DNA from: Lumbricus terrestris
Taxonomy: Eukaryota > Annelida > Clitellata > Crassiclitellata > Lumbricidae
Length of the DNA: 64,000 nucleotides
Reading direction: 5' to 3'
NCBI GenBank assembly: GCA_949752735.1
Contig: OX457053.1
Location: forward strand, 6,216,635-6,280,634
Each line of letters begins with the position of its first letter. The first letter of the stretch is position 1. Position numbers and translations under genes: made by a program. Below the pieces are notes generated by a model. It ran no database searches, was not told the DNA's origin, and saw only the letters and a list, made by a program, of their open reading frames with translations. Below, piece after piece: positions 46,442 through 58,798 of the stretch.

Positions 46442-47029
46442 TGCACTGATTGCAGCAATTTTCAAAACTCTGGCTCATTGTTTGGACTCTATAGATCGCC
46501 ATAGCCAGCCTATGGAATTATGGAGCACCGCAGTTTAGTTATAGATAAACGGCTTCAAAAAAATTTAACGTGTGTGGTCGAAAACAGTGCGTGGGCGAAA
46601 CAAGAAGCTTGTTTGCATGTCGTTTATTTTAGAGCTATCTTTGTCCTGTCTGGCGGTATATAATTAATTACGTCTTCTAGTAGATGGTTCGACGATAATC
46701 AATCTGAGGATGCTGATTGGTCGTTAATCGATGCCCACGTGACCTCGGCATTTAATCTAGACAAAAATCAATCTGCATAATTATTGTCTGCTAGCGGCGC
46801 GTCGATATGAAATTATAAGTAGTCTACTATCAGATCCAGACAGATTTATCATCCATCACTCGTGGGCTAGATAATGTATCAGCTGGTATTAGCCCACGCA
46901 GGTCTAGAGAGGGCGGGGGTGAGACAGGAAGAGAAGGTGAAGGTGAAAACAGCGGCGAAAAGGAAGGGAAAGGATAGGCGGAGAAGCAGATGGAAGAAGG
47001 GAGAAGGTGCATGGTAGTGATGGAGGACC

Positions 47030-47125
47030 AAGAGAAGGAGGAGGAGAAGGAGGAGGAAGAGGAGGACGAGGAGTAGGAGTAAGTGGAAGAAGAAGAAGAA
47101 GAAGAAGAAGGAAGAGAGGAAAATC
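47030..47125. repeat. GGA/GAA purine tract
   Basis: GGAGGA and GAAGAA runs opposite in strand to the CTT array that follows. Confidence 0.9.
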
Positions 47126-47239
47126 AGGATGTCCGTTGATGTTTGAGTGTGTATTTTGTTTCTATGATTGCACGCCTCCTTGTCACTGTTCGCATGTCTC
47201 TATATATTCGTCGCTCCTCTTTCCTGACGTAAAGTCTTC

Positions 47240-47632
47240 GGACCTTCTTCTTCTTCATCTTCTTCTTCATCTTCTTCTGCTTCTTCATCATCTTCATCTT
47301 CCTCATCTTCTTCTGCTTCTTCATCATCTTCATCTTCTTCATCTTCTTCTTCTTCATCATCTTCTTTTTCTTCTTCTTCTTCGTCTTCTTCTGCTTCTTC
47401 ATCTTCTTCATCTTCTTCTGCTTCTTCATCTTCTTCATCTTCTTCTTCATCTTCTTCATCTTCTTCTTCATCTTCTTCATCTTCTTCATCTTCTTCTTCT
47501 TCTTCATCATCTTCTTCTTCATCTTCTTCATCTTCTTCATCTTCTTCATCTTCTTCATCTTCTTCATCTTCTTCATCTTCTTCATCTTCTTCATCTTCTT
47601 CATCTTCATCTTTTTCATCTTCTTCTTCATCT
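47240..47632. repeat. (CTT)n / (CATCTT)n array
   Basis: Nearly 400 bp of CTTCTTCAT words. The minus strand reads poly-Glu/Asp or Lys-Met repeats; these long frames are by-products, not a protein. Confidence 0.95.
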
Positions 47633-47845
47633 GCATTCCGTTCTTCATCCGCCGTTGCCCGGATGTGTCCTCCATTCGTGTCCGGAATGCCTCCGTCTCC
47701 GTCAAATCCCTCTCGATGGCATCGCCCTCTGACGACGGAGAAGAAGGAGAAGGAGAAGGAGAAGGAGAATGACCGGTCAGTTATAAGACATTGGACCAGA
47801 TGAGATCCCAACGGCAATCCATCAACTCGATCAAGTGTCCGACAG

Positions 47846-48190
47846 ACAGACGGACCGACGGACGGACGGACGGACAGACAAACAGACAGACAGACACAGA
47901 CAGACAGATGAACAGAAGGAAGGAAGGAAGGAAGGAAGGAAGGAAGGAAGGAAGGAAGGAAGGAAGGAAGGAAGGAAGGAAGGAAGGAAGGAAGGAAGGA
48001 AGGAAGGAAGGAAGGAAGGAAGGAAGAAGGAAGGAAGGAAGGAAGGAAGGAAGGAAGGAAGGAAGGAAGGAAGGAAGGAAGGAAGGAAGGAAGGAAGGAA
48101 GGAAGGAAGGAAGGAAGAAAACAAACAAACAAACAAAGACAGACAGACAGACAGACAGATATATAGACATACAGACAGACTGCTAATCAG
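47846..48190. repeat. GACA/GACG, (GGAA)n and CAGA arrays
   Basis: A (GGAA)n core of about 200 bp at 47915-48117 with a single phase shift near 48026, flanked by GACG and CAGA units. Confidence 0.97.
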
Positions 48191-48773
48191 ACAGGCCGCT
48201 GAGATAGGCAGACAGAGCCACACAGGCAAAAAATATAGAAAGACAGACATACAAGGGGATACACTAACAGCTAGACAGACCTTTAGACAGCCTATTTCTT
48301 GCCCGTCTGCCTGTCTGCCTGTCTGTCTATCTGTCTGCCTGCCTGACTGCCTGCCAGCAAAATTATCTGCTCTTTTGAAAACAATGGCGTCGGTATTAAT
48401 GGACCGCATGCTTGAAGATGCTGTTCCAACCGTATACATGGCCTACATGTCGGCTAAATGTCTTAGTGTGGACGAATTGCATTTGTATAGCGCCATCTAT
48501 TTCGAGTCACGTTCTGCCAGTCATTTTGAACGTGAACTGAGTCATCCATGTTGTCTGATTTGTTTCGTATGGCTATATGGAAGAGTCGTCTACACTAACA
48601 CAGAGAAGTAGCCTTGCTATAACTATACATGTAGCTGCCACTATGACAATCAATTTCTGGCGGCTATGGGTACAAATAGATTGTCCTGTTGGCAGTTATG
48701 TATCTATAGGCAACTTAGAGAACCAGGAGTTAATTCAAGGTTTCTCGTCCTTTGAGATGGTTTTTGTGCACTT

Positions 48774-48781
<8 letters not shown>

Positions 48782-48850
<69 letters not shown>
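48782..48850. repeat. (AT)n microsatellite, left half
   Basis: Pure AT. Continues at 49299-49350 beyond an inserted element. Confidence 0.97.
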
Positions 48851-48852
<2 letters not shown>

Positions 48853-49296
48853 CCGTGCATGAGAAAACCCTCCCAAAGTCGGAAATTCCATAAAATGAGT
48901 TTAAGTTTGTTTTAAATAGTACAGATATAGTTGATCAATTTGGTGAAAACCGTATATTTGCATCTTTTGAAATGAAATTTTTATGATTTTTAGCATCTTG
49001 AGAAATCGTTTTAGGGAGAAATCGCCAGTTGAAAATTACATCCATTACATGAACCGCACAAAAGTCAATAGATTTTTCATCAGAATTTAGTGATATGTTC
49101 TAAACGGAAAATTTTCTGCTCTTTCCAATGGTGTCAACGGCTTTTCTTGGAAAATTAAATTGAAGGAATGGCACAGATTTAAATAGGAGTCTCCGCACAG
49201 TAGCGTGCATTTCGTTGAGAACTGGGTGTAGACCTTTCTGCTCGATTTACTCGGTTTCAATATTTTCACCTTTGGCCGGGTTTTCTCATGCACGGT

Positions 49297-49297
<1 letters not shown>
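48851..49297. mobile_element. TIR element inserted in an (AT)n tract
   Basis: 447 bp bounded by GACCGTGCATGAGAAAACCC and its complement GGGTTTTCTCATGCACGGTC. AT repeats lie on both sides, suggesting a TA-rich target. The short interior frame is not recognised. Confidence 0.78.

Positions 49298-49298
<1 letters not shown>

Positions 49299-49350
<52 letters not shown>
49299..49350. repeat. (AT)n microsatellite, right half
   Basis: Continuation of the AT tract to the left of the inserted element. Confidence 0.97.
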
Positions 49351-49353
<3 letters not shown>

Positions 49354-49429
49354 CTGTTTAACGACATCAATTCATCATTACATTTGTCACGAAATAGTGG
49401 AGCTATTACTAAATGCATATTGCCACTTC

Positions 49430-49915
<486 letters not shown>

Positions 49916-50129
49916 TCAAATCAAAATCAAATCATATCATATCAAATCAATTTATTTGGCAACCAGAGCAACAAAATAGATCAAATATGAAACATCAAAG
50001 AAACAAAGTTACTACTACTACTTGTGCTGCTACTGCTGCTGCTGCTGCTGCTACTACTACATCATCATCACTGTCTCATCATTCAACTGACAAACAAATC
50101 AGCCCTGTGTATAGGACACGACCTCTCAG

Positions 50130-50604
50130 TCGACAGCCAACCACCCTAAGCCACGCCACACCGTGGAATAATAACCGAATAATAGCAAATCAGTGTACGT
50201 GGTGTTAAGTACCATTCCGCCCGGCATGAAGACAGTTAAATCCTTGCACGACAAACGCCTCCGCCTCAGCCGCCGTCGTAACGGACCCAGCCAGTAGGTG
50301 GCGTATGTCGTCGTGGACGCCATTTGCATTATGAATCGTCTCTCGTCTGCTCTATGGGAAAGAAGCATTTCGTGGCAGCCACGTTTTGTTTTATGCTCGC
50401 CTCAGGCGAAGTATGGCTTGAGTAGAAATTGCGACGAAGGCTTTTCATTTATATTAGATAACTCTATTACGGAATTCGGGCCGAATGCTTTCACGAAGCC
50501 CGTGCTGGCCTCAGCCAATCAGGCCGAACGGACCCGTGGGTCAGCTTTCGAAGTCTCGTGCAGTTTGATGCATTCACGCTGCAGTGAGCGAGAACTATCG
50601 ACGA

Positions 50605-50605
<1 letters not shown>
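50130..50605. other. Possible promoter-like region, no recognised gene
   Basis: Moderately GC-rich with a CCAAT-box sequence (AGCCAATCAG at 50514-50523) ahead of the (GA)n tract. Frames on both strands are short and unrecognised. Confidence 0.25.
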
Positions 50606-50607
<2 letters not shown>

Positions 50608-50700
<93 letters not shown>

Positions 50701-50880
50701 CAGAGACAGATACAGAGATACAGAAACGGAGAGGGAGAGGAAGAGGAAGACGGAGAGGGACAGAAACAGACGGAGAGAGACATAGAGACAGAGATAGAGA
50801 CAGACAGACAGGCAGACAGACATGCAATGAGAGAGATACAGACATTCAGACAGACGTAGAGACAGACACAGATAGAGAGG
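50608..50880. repeat. (GA)n core with CAGA tail
   Basis: Pure GA to 50692, then GACAGA and GGAGAG words. Confidence 0.96.
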
Positions 50881-50999
50881 CAACGTTGCCGTCAAGTCGG
50901 AGTGGCGTCAACCCGACTATTAACATTATGAACTTAGTGGCAGGGAGCATAAATGGACAAATCCATCTAATTCTTTCTGTCTCTCTCACTTCCTGTCCC

Positions 51000-51075
51000 T
51001 GTTTCATTCTGTCTGTCTGACTGTCTGTCTGTCTGTCTGTCTCCGTCTCCCCTCTTTCTCTCTGTCTCTGTCTGT
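51000..51075. repeat. (TCTG)n / CT tract
   Basis: The complement of the CAGA repeats at 50700-50880, about 200 bp away, so the two could pair as an imperfect hairpin. Confidence 0.9.
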
Positions 51076-51353
51076 GCCTGCGTTTCAAGCTGTAATATGC
51101 CTCTTCTTTCGTACTCTCTCTCTCTTACTCGGTCAGAAGGTGGATCAAACTGCGAATGATGCCAATAATTCGTGACAATACTGAACATTTTTACGAGGTG
51201 TAATGGCCTCAAGCTTCAAAACAATTGCAATGTTTGAACATAATATTGTAAATATGTAACTCCAAAATGTTGACAGCTCACATCACAACACATTTCCCAC
51301 CAAACCTTCTCTTATAATTCAACGTACGTGTTGCGTCTAATTTTCATATTTCA

Positions 51354-51681
51354 GGAAGAAGTTTGGGTGGTGCGATTTTCTTGGGAACCCAATTATTGGG
51401 GTTTTGTGGTGGAGTACTGTTTCGGTGAATCTGTCGTGATCAAAATGTGGGGCAAATCTTCCGGGTGGGGAGGTTGCAAATTGTGGGGACCGAGTCTTCC
51501 GAAGACGAATTATGGAGAGCGAGTCTCTAGGTGGAGAAATGTGTGTAGAGGGAGGAGTGGGAGGGTGGTACTGACACCGAGAAATGGAGAGGGTGTTTTG
51601 TTGCGTGTTGATCCTGACGGTCCTGGTACGATCAGCGTCTTGACCTTTGAACCAACGTCGTTGACCTTGGCCCTTCCCTGA
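51354..51681 (+). other. Unrecognised open frame behind an acceptor-like site
   Basis: TTTTCATATTTCAG precedes an open frame of about 108 codons (EEVWVVRFSWEPNYWG to TSLTLALP, stop at 51679-51681), rich in Trp and Gly. No family resemblance. It could be an exon or a transposon remnant. Confidence 0.2.
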
Positions 51682-51717
51682 AGCGTCCACTGGGTCAATG
51701 TTTCTTACCACTGCACA

Positions 51718-52090
51718 TTCACACGCACTCACACAAGCATGCACACATACACTCACAAACATGCGCACATATATACACACACAAACATGCAGATGCATAC
51801 ACATACATACACACGTATACATACACATTTACATAAACACGCACACACCGACGCACACACATGCACGCACATAAAAACACGCATACACTCACACAAACAT
51901 GCACACATACACACACAAACATGCAGACGCATACACACACAAACGTGGAGACGCATACACATACATACATACACACGTATATTATATATATACACACATT
52001 TACATTAACACACGCAAACACCGACGCACACGCACGCACACACATACACACCCACATACACACACACATACACACGCACACTTTCAAACA
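51718..52090. repeat. (AC)n-rich array with ATAC and GCAC variants
   Basis: Longer blocks (ACAAACATGC, ACGCATACAC) repeat with a period near 100 bp. 52095-52470 is purine-rich unique sequence. Confidence 0.92.
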
Positions 52091-52474
52091 CGACCTGTCA
52101 TCGGCGTCACCGTCGTCAGTAACCTAATTGACTTTCGAACAGAAGGTCGTGTACGTCGTAGTCGCGTGCAGCCGAAGAGGCTTTGAAGAGGCTGAAGGCG
52201 AGAAGAGGCTGGGGATAGGAATTAGGTGTAGGAGGATGGGAAGTAGGAGGAGGATGGGGACATTGGGGAGGAGGTGGAGTGCGAGGGAAAGGGGGAAGAG
52301 GAAAGTAGGGGCTGAGGGACGGAGAATGGGAGGAGAATTAGATGAGGATTAGGCCTAGGAGACGGAGGAGAAGGAAGAGCTGAGAAGGAGGAGAAGAAGA
52401 AGAAGAAATATAGAGGAGGAGAATAAAGGAGAGAGTAGAGGTGATGAAAGGATGAAATAGGTCTATCTTAGATT

Positions 52475-52915
52475 CATTCATTCATTCATTCATTCAGTCA
52501 GTCAGTCAGTCAGTCAATCAGTCAATCAATATGTCTATCTTACATTCATTCATTCATTCATTCAGTCAGTCAGTCAGTCAGTCAATCAGTCAGTCAATCA
52601 ATCTGCCATTCATTCATTCAGTCAGTCAGTCAGTCAGTCAGTCAGTCAGTCAGTCAGTCAGTCAGTCAGTCAATAAATCTGTCTATCTTACATTCATTCA
52701 TTCATTCATTCATTCATTCATTCATTCATTCATTCAGTCAGTCAGTCAGTCAGTCAGTCAATCAGTCAATCAATATGTCTATCTTACATTCATTCATTCA
52801 TTCATTCAGCCAGTCAATCAGTCAGTCAATCAATCTGACATTCATTCATTCAGTCAGTCAGTCAATCAGTCAATCAGTCAGTCAATCAGTTAGTCAATCA
52901 GTTAGTCAATCAACC
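52475..52915. repeat. Higher-order ATTC / AGTC array
   Basis: Blocks of ATTC units alternate with AGTC/AATC units and a linker (ATGTCTATCTTAC or ATCTG), repeating five times. Confidence 0.95.
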
Positions 52916-53038
52916 TCTATGACAGACTCTTGATACTTTCATAAAACGAATGCAATTCGATACGCTCATGAATTAATCTTCTGTATTAATTTCGTATAAA
53001 TTAACCAGTTATTAAAGCTCGAAAACAAAGAGTTGAGT

Positions 53039-53242
53039 TCAACAAATAATAGTTTTAAGTCGCAGTTCTTCTTCCGTGTGCAGCCCTTCCTTTTCTAGAC
53101 ACCTACCACTCCCAAGGTAAAGTACGTCTTTTCTGGACGGCGGCGGTCTTCTCACTGGGCTTGTCACTGGTGTCGCTCCAGCTATCATCAGTGAGCACCA
53201 GAGGACATCAGTGACCGAAACGATTGCCAGGATGGTCATCAC
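53039..53242 (-). other. Short frame with hydrophobic start, unrecognised
   Basis: 67 codons; residues 1-22 (MMTILAIVSV, then a hydrophobic stretch to MIAGA) are signal-like. An RR and a single Cys follow. It lies between two ATTC/AGTC arrays. Support is weak. Confidence 0.15.
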
Positions 53243-53275
53243 CAGAGGGAAGGGCGGTGCAAACGTGACAATCTG

Positions 53276-53730
53276 TCATTCATTCATTCATTCATTCAGT
53301 CAGTCAGTCAGTCAGTCATTCATTGATTCATTCATTGATTCATTGATTCATTCAGTCAGTCAATCATTCATTGATTCATTCATTCAATCGTTAATTCATT
53401 CATTCAGTCATTCAGTCAGTCAGTCAGCCAGGCAGTAAATCAATCTGCCTATCTGTCATTTATTCATTCATTCATTCAGTCAGTCAGTCATTCATTCAGT
53501 CAGTCAGTCATTCATTCATTCATTCATTCATTCATTCATTCAGTCAGTCCGTCAGTCATTCATTGATTCATTCATTCAATCGTTCATTCAATCGTTCATT
53601 CGTTCGTTCATTCATTCATTCGTTCGTTCAGTCAGTCAGTCAGTCAGTCAGTCATTCATTCATTCATTCAATCGTTCATTCAATCGTTCATTCGTTCATT
53701 CAGTCAGTCAGTAAGTCAGTCAATCAATTC
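53276..53730. repeat. Second ATTC / AGTC array
   Basis: Same unit types as 52475-52915 with added GATTC and GTTC variants, separated from it by 360 bp of unique sequence. Confidence 0.95.
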
Positions 53731-53759
53731 AGCTGCCTGTTTATTTGCATTAGGTAGTG

Positions 53760-54440
53760 TGACGTTGCATATCTACCGACCACCATCTGCAACAAATTGC
53801 CACACAATTCGACCGTTACTTAGGACACGACGTCACGCGCTGTCTCAGACCGGAAGCCAGAGGGCGCAAGTGCTGATGGGTAAAGATGGCGTCTCTTAAT
53901 TGCAAAACGCCCTGTCAGCAAGGGTAAACATGGCTGGACAGCCATGGCGGTGAGACCAATGGTTCCGAAGTATAAGAGACAAAGTCACTCCGTTGCAACT
54001 GAAAAATCGACCCATGAATTATTAGTTAAACGCAAGCGAGCAGAAGAGCCAAACTATACAAACTCGGCGGTGCACGGTGGCGTTTACCAAAATCCCAAAA
54101 CGTACAGCACCTCATAGATAATATTTTGTTTCCGTAAACTGGAATTTGGATGACCGATGAAAACATGATCTTATTGCTGACGTATTGCAGTATCATTAGA
54201 AGATGAATGATGACCATAATTAACTAACAGAAATAGAAGTTGGATGAGCGGTGAAATCACGGTTTTATGCTAAATAATTGTCGTAAAACTAGAGCCTGGA
54301 TGAACGATCAAGATATTCTTAGTTGAAGTAGAAGTTAGTTGGATGAATAGCGTTAAGTCTGTCTGTTTGATTTTCACATCACATGTCCATGTGCACAACA
54401 CGGTCGTCAGAAGTCCAGGCCATATATACACACATACACA
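53760..54440. other. No recognised gene or repeat
   Basis: Unique-looking sequence. GTTGGATGA with GATGAACGA-type words recurs three times (54239, 54298, 54338), a faint diverged tandem of about 50 bp. Confidence 0.4.
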
Positions 54441-54441
54441 C

Positions 54442-56208
54442 ACGTGAGTCATTTTCTGCTATTAGATTAAATTGACTTTTGGAGTTGGATGAAATTTTTT
54501 TTTTTCAAACCCATTATTTTTTCATCTTATTTTAATCAGCAATGTATGCCCTTAAGAAATATGGGTGCTGTTGCGCACTAATATTCTAGTTTAATATTTT
54601 TTCCGCAAAATTTTTGACACCACCAAAGCAGCAACGTCCACTCCGTTACCCAACTTTCTTATCCATAAACTTTATTGAAAAACTAAAGCAACATCAAATA
54701 ACTGTGTGTTAATCTTAACTCCATTGCATCACTTGTCTACAATTTCGGTAAACTTGTATTATCAACTCGGTAACACACTTTGCGGAATTTTTTTAATGCC
54801 AAAAAATTTGTTCACTCCGTTACGATCAATTTTACTCAACAATACAAGTTCACAAAACTTAGTGGAAATGTTTCAAACACGTATAGCTTTGAATATACTT
54901 GAATGAAAATCTTATTCCATCACAATACACAAAAAAGTAGGAAAATATCTGTTAAGATATTGGCGAAACATTCAAGAATTTCAAGACACCCAAGAATGTC
55001 CACTCCGTTGCCGAATTTGCTTCTCCATAAACTTTATTATAAATTTTATTGAAAAACTAAATCAATATCAAATAACTGCATGTTAATCTGAGCTTCAATG
55101 TTCCATTTAGCTAATATTGTTCTAGTAAACTACTCAGTAACATGCAATACGGCATTCTTATAAATTTCTTATATCCCACAAGAATCGTCCACTCCGTTAC
55201 TGCCAATTTTGCTCAACAATACATGTTCATAAAGCTCAATGGTTATGATTTGCACTTGCACAGTTTTGAAAATTCACGAATACATGAAGGAAAGTAATTC
55301 CATCTTAACCAACAAAAGAATAATAACATATAATGTGAATATATTTCTATTTTCTACCGTAATTTGAACAAATGTCCACTCCGTTACCTCTAAAAGTCCA
55401 CTCCGTTACCATTTCCGAGGGTATAAATAGCATCAAATTCAACGGAGTGGACAGGTAACGGAGTGGACAATTTCTAAATAATGAAGCACACATTTTGCTA
55501 TTGACCACGTTTAGGACACCTTTTTTCTACATATCAATTTAGCTCATTAGGGAGATGAAACCTGGTAATTGATGCATACATAAGCATCTTTAATCTCGAC
55601 TAATTCTCGGGTAACGGAGTAGACACCTATTAAACGTATCATTCGCAGGTAACACCTTTTAAAATATATTATTGCGGTTTATCTTCGAAAAGTCATCATA
55701 TAAAGACTGGTATGCATAAACAGAGACATGACTAAATGATTTTACTGATTTGCAGCGTGTCTAGTGCTTGTAAATTATGTGGTAGCACACGGATTTATGC
55801 GCGGTAACGGAGTGGACAATATTTCTGGAGACAGCTGAAAATAATTTATTTGTCCATGATAAGTATTGATTCATTCAATGACAATCTTATTAAATGAAAA
55901 CCCTTTCAATTTTGATTACAAATAACATTAAGTTTTTATAAAACTATCATTTGTTGTCGCAAATTTTTAGTTATATTGCAGTGAAAGTGTTAAAGGGACA
56001 GTAACGGAGCGGACATTTTGGACATCAAAATGCAACAGATAAAATAAAAATTGAGGCATATGCCATGAATATCCGTGAAAACAATAATCTAATCAATATT
56101 AAATTAAAAGAAACATCTGCATTTAAACGAAATTTTGGCGTATTCTATTTTTAAAATCGTTGGGACAATAGAAATGTCAAATTAATCTAATAGCAGAAAA
56201 TGACTCAC

Positions 56209-56210
<2 letters not shown>
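54442..56210. mobile_element. 1.77-kb TIR element with mirrored interspersed motif array
   Basis: The ends are inverted repeats of about 36 bp (left ACGTGAGTCATTTTCTGC, right its complement GCAGAAAATGACTCACGT). Inside, GTCCACTCCGTTACC or a close variant occurs forward at 54636, 54810, 54998, 55187, 55374 and 55396. The complement occurs at 55441, 55454, 55610, 55803 and 56001. The left half is a tandem duplication of about 360-375 bp: CCATAAACTTTATT recurs at 54652 and 55024, and CTCAACAATACA at 54835 and 55212. No long frame exists. Motifs arrayed toward both termini resemble subterminal transposase-binding sites of some DNA transposons, but I cannot assign a superfamily. Confidence 0.8.
55422..55429 (+). 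promoter_or_regulatory. TATA-like box at the centre of the mirrored motif array
   Basis: GGTATAAATAG lies between two forward motifs (55374, 55396) and two reversed motifs (55441, 55454), the point where orientation switches. Promoter function is speculative. Confidence 0.3.

Positions 56211-56260
<50 letters not shown>
56211..56260. repeat. (AT)n microsatellite
   Basis: AT tract directly abutting the right terminus of the mirrored element. 56280-56790 holds nothing recognised. Confidence 0.96.
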
Positions 56261-56267
<7 letters not shown>

Positions 56268-56790
56268 GCCTATAGTTTATATAGCACACATCTATACAGT
56301 ACAATATCTATGTATATTAAATATATAAATATATATATAGACGTGAGGAAGACACCACCAGCGATCCATCATCGCCTCATCACGTGATGATGATGATGTC
56401 ACTAAATAAACATCGATGGTAAAAGCATCGCCTCCCATCGTCACTTCCGCTGTAGTAATTATATATCTTCGCCATTGCTGCTGGAGACGACTCCAGTGAA
56501 GGATGTTTGGAGAGGGAAATTAGGTGGATGCATCTGAGGAGGAGATATCATCATATAATAATATACGGAGTCTCTCTTCTGTCGTCATTGCACGTTTTTA
56601 ATGACGTTGTTGTCGTCGTCGTCATCATCGTGTGTCTTCCAACCAACCACCACGCACCAGACACTAATGCCAGCCAAGCGTGTATAAAGAACTCGGTGCA
56701 AAGCCATAAGTCTCTAATCGAACGCATTGTAATAAGACACGGAACTTACAGGCACGGCACTTATAATTTTGTATATTATGTCTTTAATAA

Positions 56791-56826
56791 CGCGTGTGTG
56801 TGCGTGTGTATATGTGTGTATTTGTG

Positions 56827-56866
<40 letters not shown>

Positions 56867-57085
56867 AGTGTGTGTGTGCGCGTGTGTGTGCGTGTGTGCG
56901 TGTGTGTGTGCGTGTGTGTGTGCGTGTGTGTGTGCGTGCGTGCGTGCGTGTGTCGTGCGTGTGTGTGCATGTGTGTGTGTATGTGCGTGTGTCTGTGCGT
57001 GTGTGTGCATGTGTGTGTGTGCGTGTGTGCACGTATGTTCATGTGTGCGTGTGGGTGTGTGGGTGTGTGTGTGTCGTGCGCGAGT
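56791..57085. repeat. (TG)n / (CGTG)n array
   Basis: About 290 bp of TG with frequent CGTG. Z-DNA-prone. Poly-Cys/Val frames are by-products. 57090-57600 is unrecognised unique sequence. Confidence 0.97.
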
Positions 57086-57617
57086 GTGCACGCAGTTTTC
57101 TGACAGCGAAACAATCCTACAGATCGTTTGACTGTATTTTTAACTCCCTATAATTATAATTATGGAATGGACTTGAACTTCCTCCATCAGTTCACCCTCC
57201 ATCCTCTCATCAGCATGACAGTCTTTCTCTCCCCTTTTCTCGCGGGGCCGTGTGCACGATCTGACCGGGAGCGCTTCTTAACAGTTTCGTGTCTCTTGTT
57301 TCCACATGGCACCGCAGCTGCTTAAAGTTAATTTTTCTTACGCAAACTTTTTTAACGGAATTTGATGCGGCATTTGCTACGTCTATGATGGCTAAAGGTA
57401 ATTATTGTCATAGCAAGTATCTTTGTGGTAATTTTGTTCTTAGGTCTACATGACCTTGAAGTCAGTGTGATTTTCATTTCGTATTTGAGATAGGCCTACA
57501 GGGACTTTTCATATCATAAACTTCAGCCTTCAGTCTAGTCAGTCGTACATCACCAACTTCAGATTCGGTTTCTGCATGAGAACATCCAAAAGCGCTTTAC
57601 AAATTGTCAAATGAGAT

Positions 57618-57660
57618 ACCATACAATACAATACAATGCAATACAATAGGCCCTACAATA
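57618..57660. repeat. Pentanucleotide array (ATACA/ATGCA)
   Basis: Complement of the TTGTA/TTGCA type at 3679 and 19449. Confidence 0.93.
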
Positions 57661-57936
57661 CACACAGAGGCAGCGAGATAACAGACTATATATAGCACGG
57701 AGACACATGAATAGACAGACACTCAGACTTACGTATGAAGACAGGCATATTATATGTTTTAGTGGGTCCAGAGACGAAAATGAAGACATAATTAAGTTAT
57801 ATTTAAATTTTGACATAATTTATATAAAAATCAGACGACTCGGGTTCGGCTCCATACAATTGCAATATCTGTGAATATTGAAGTGCGAAATATTGATTTT
57901 TTAGAAGTATATACTTTGGAGAAGGTTATAATCATC

Positions 57937-58163
<227 letters not shown>

Positions 58164-58383
58164 GTTCTACCAATAATTATTAAGCTTATACCCTGAACAG
58201 ATTCTCCACAATCACGACCACAACAACCGTCATCATCATCGTTGCTATGAGCAACAACAGCAGTAGCAGCAGCAGCAGCAGCAGTGGTGGTCAATATCTA
58301 TACCGAGAAAAGTCAACGCTCTCGCTTCTGCTAAGAGGCAAAAGACTTTTTCTTCTTCTTCTTCTTATTCATTCATTATATGC

Positions 58384-58715
58384 ATTTATATAGCGCCTCT
58401 TCAAGGGGGCTACTCAGAGGCGCTCCCAACCTCAGCGCGGCCAAATAAAACTGTTTTAAGATGAGAGAGGAAAGTCTGAGAAGGATTTTTACAAAGAGAG
58501 CGGAGGGTCAGAGGAAGACCATTCCAGGTTGAGGGTCCCACCACCGAGAAAGCACGGCTCTGCATAGTGGACCGAATATGACCGAAGAGTCTTCGAACAA
58601 CCGCAAGTCGACTGGAAGACTGGAAGAGTTCGACGGCAAAGCGTGTCGTCATCCACCGTCTTAATGATCGCATGCTGTCGTATTGCCACAGAAACGGACC
58701 GCTGTTCAACAACAC
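58384..58715 (-). mobile_element. Non-LTR retrotransposon (LINE) 3' end with ORF2 C-terminus
   Basis: A minus-strand frame of 101 codons ends at a stop at 58410-58412. It contains RAFSVVGPSTWNGLPLTLRS, then FLSHLKTVLF and GSASE. The FSVxxPxxWNxLP...FKxxLKTxLF pattern is the C-terminal signature of CR1/L2/Jockey-type reverse transcriptase proteins. After the stop comes a short 3' UTR (TTGAAGAGGCGCTATATAAA) and a short AT-rich/AAG repeat. Everything upstream (RT and endonuclease) is missing, as expected of 5'-truncated insertion. The 18 bp covering the last codons and stop are shared with five other places in the window. Confidence 0.85.
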
Positions 58716-58730
58716 ACTCGAGTGATGGTC

Positions 58731-58732
<2 letters not shown>

Positions 58733-58786
<54 letters not shown>

Positions 58787-58798
58787 ATATATATATAT
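58733..58798. repeat. (AT)n microsatellite
   Basis: Pure AT broken once by GTCTC. Confidence 0.96.

Noticed and set aside
47200..48132. Acidic Glu/Asp-rich 310-codon frame
   Set aside because: Produced by CTT/CATCTT and GGAA arrays; no family signature.
48387..48611. Frame starting MASVLMDRMLEDAVP with a fair Kozak ATG
   Set aside because: Only about 74 codons, no family resemblance, and includes a TTGTATAGCGCC retroposon-tail-like segment.
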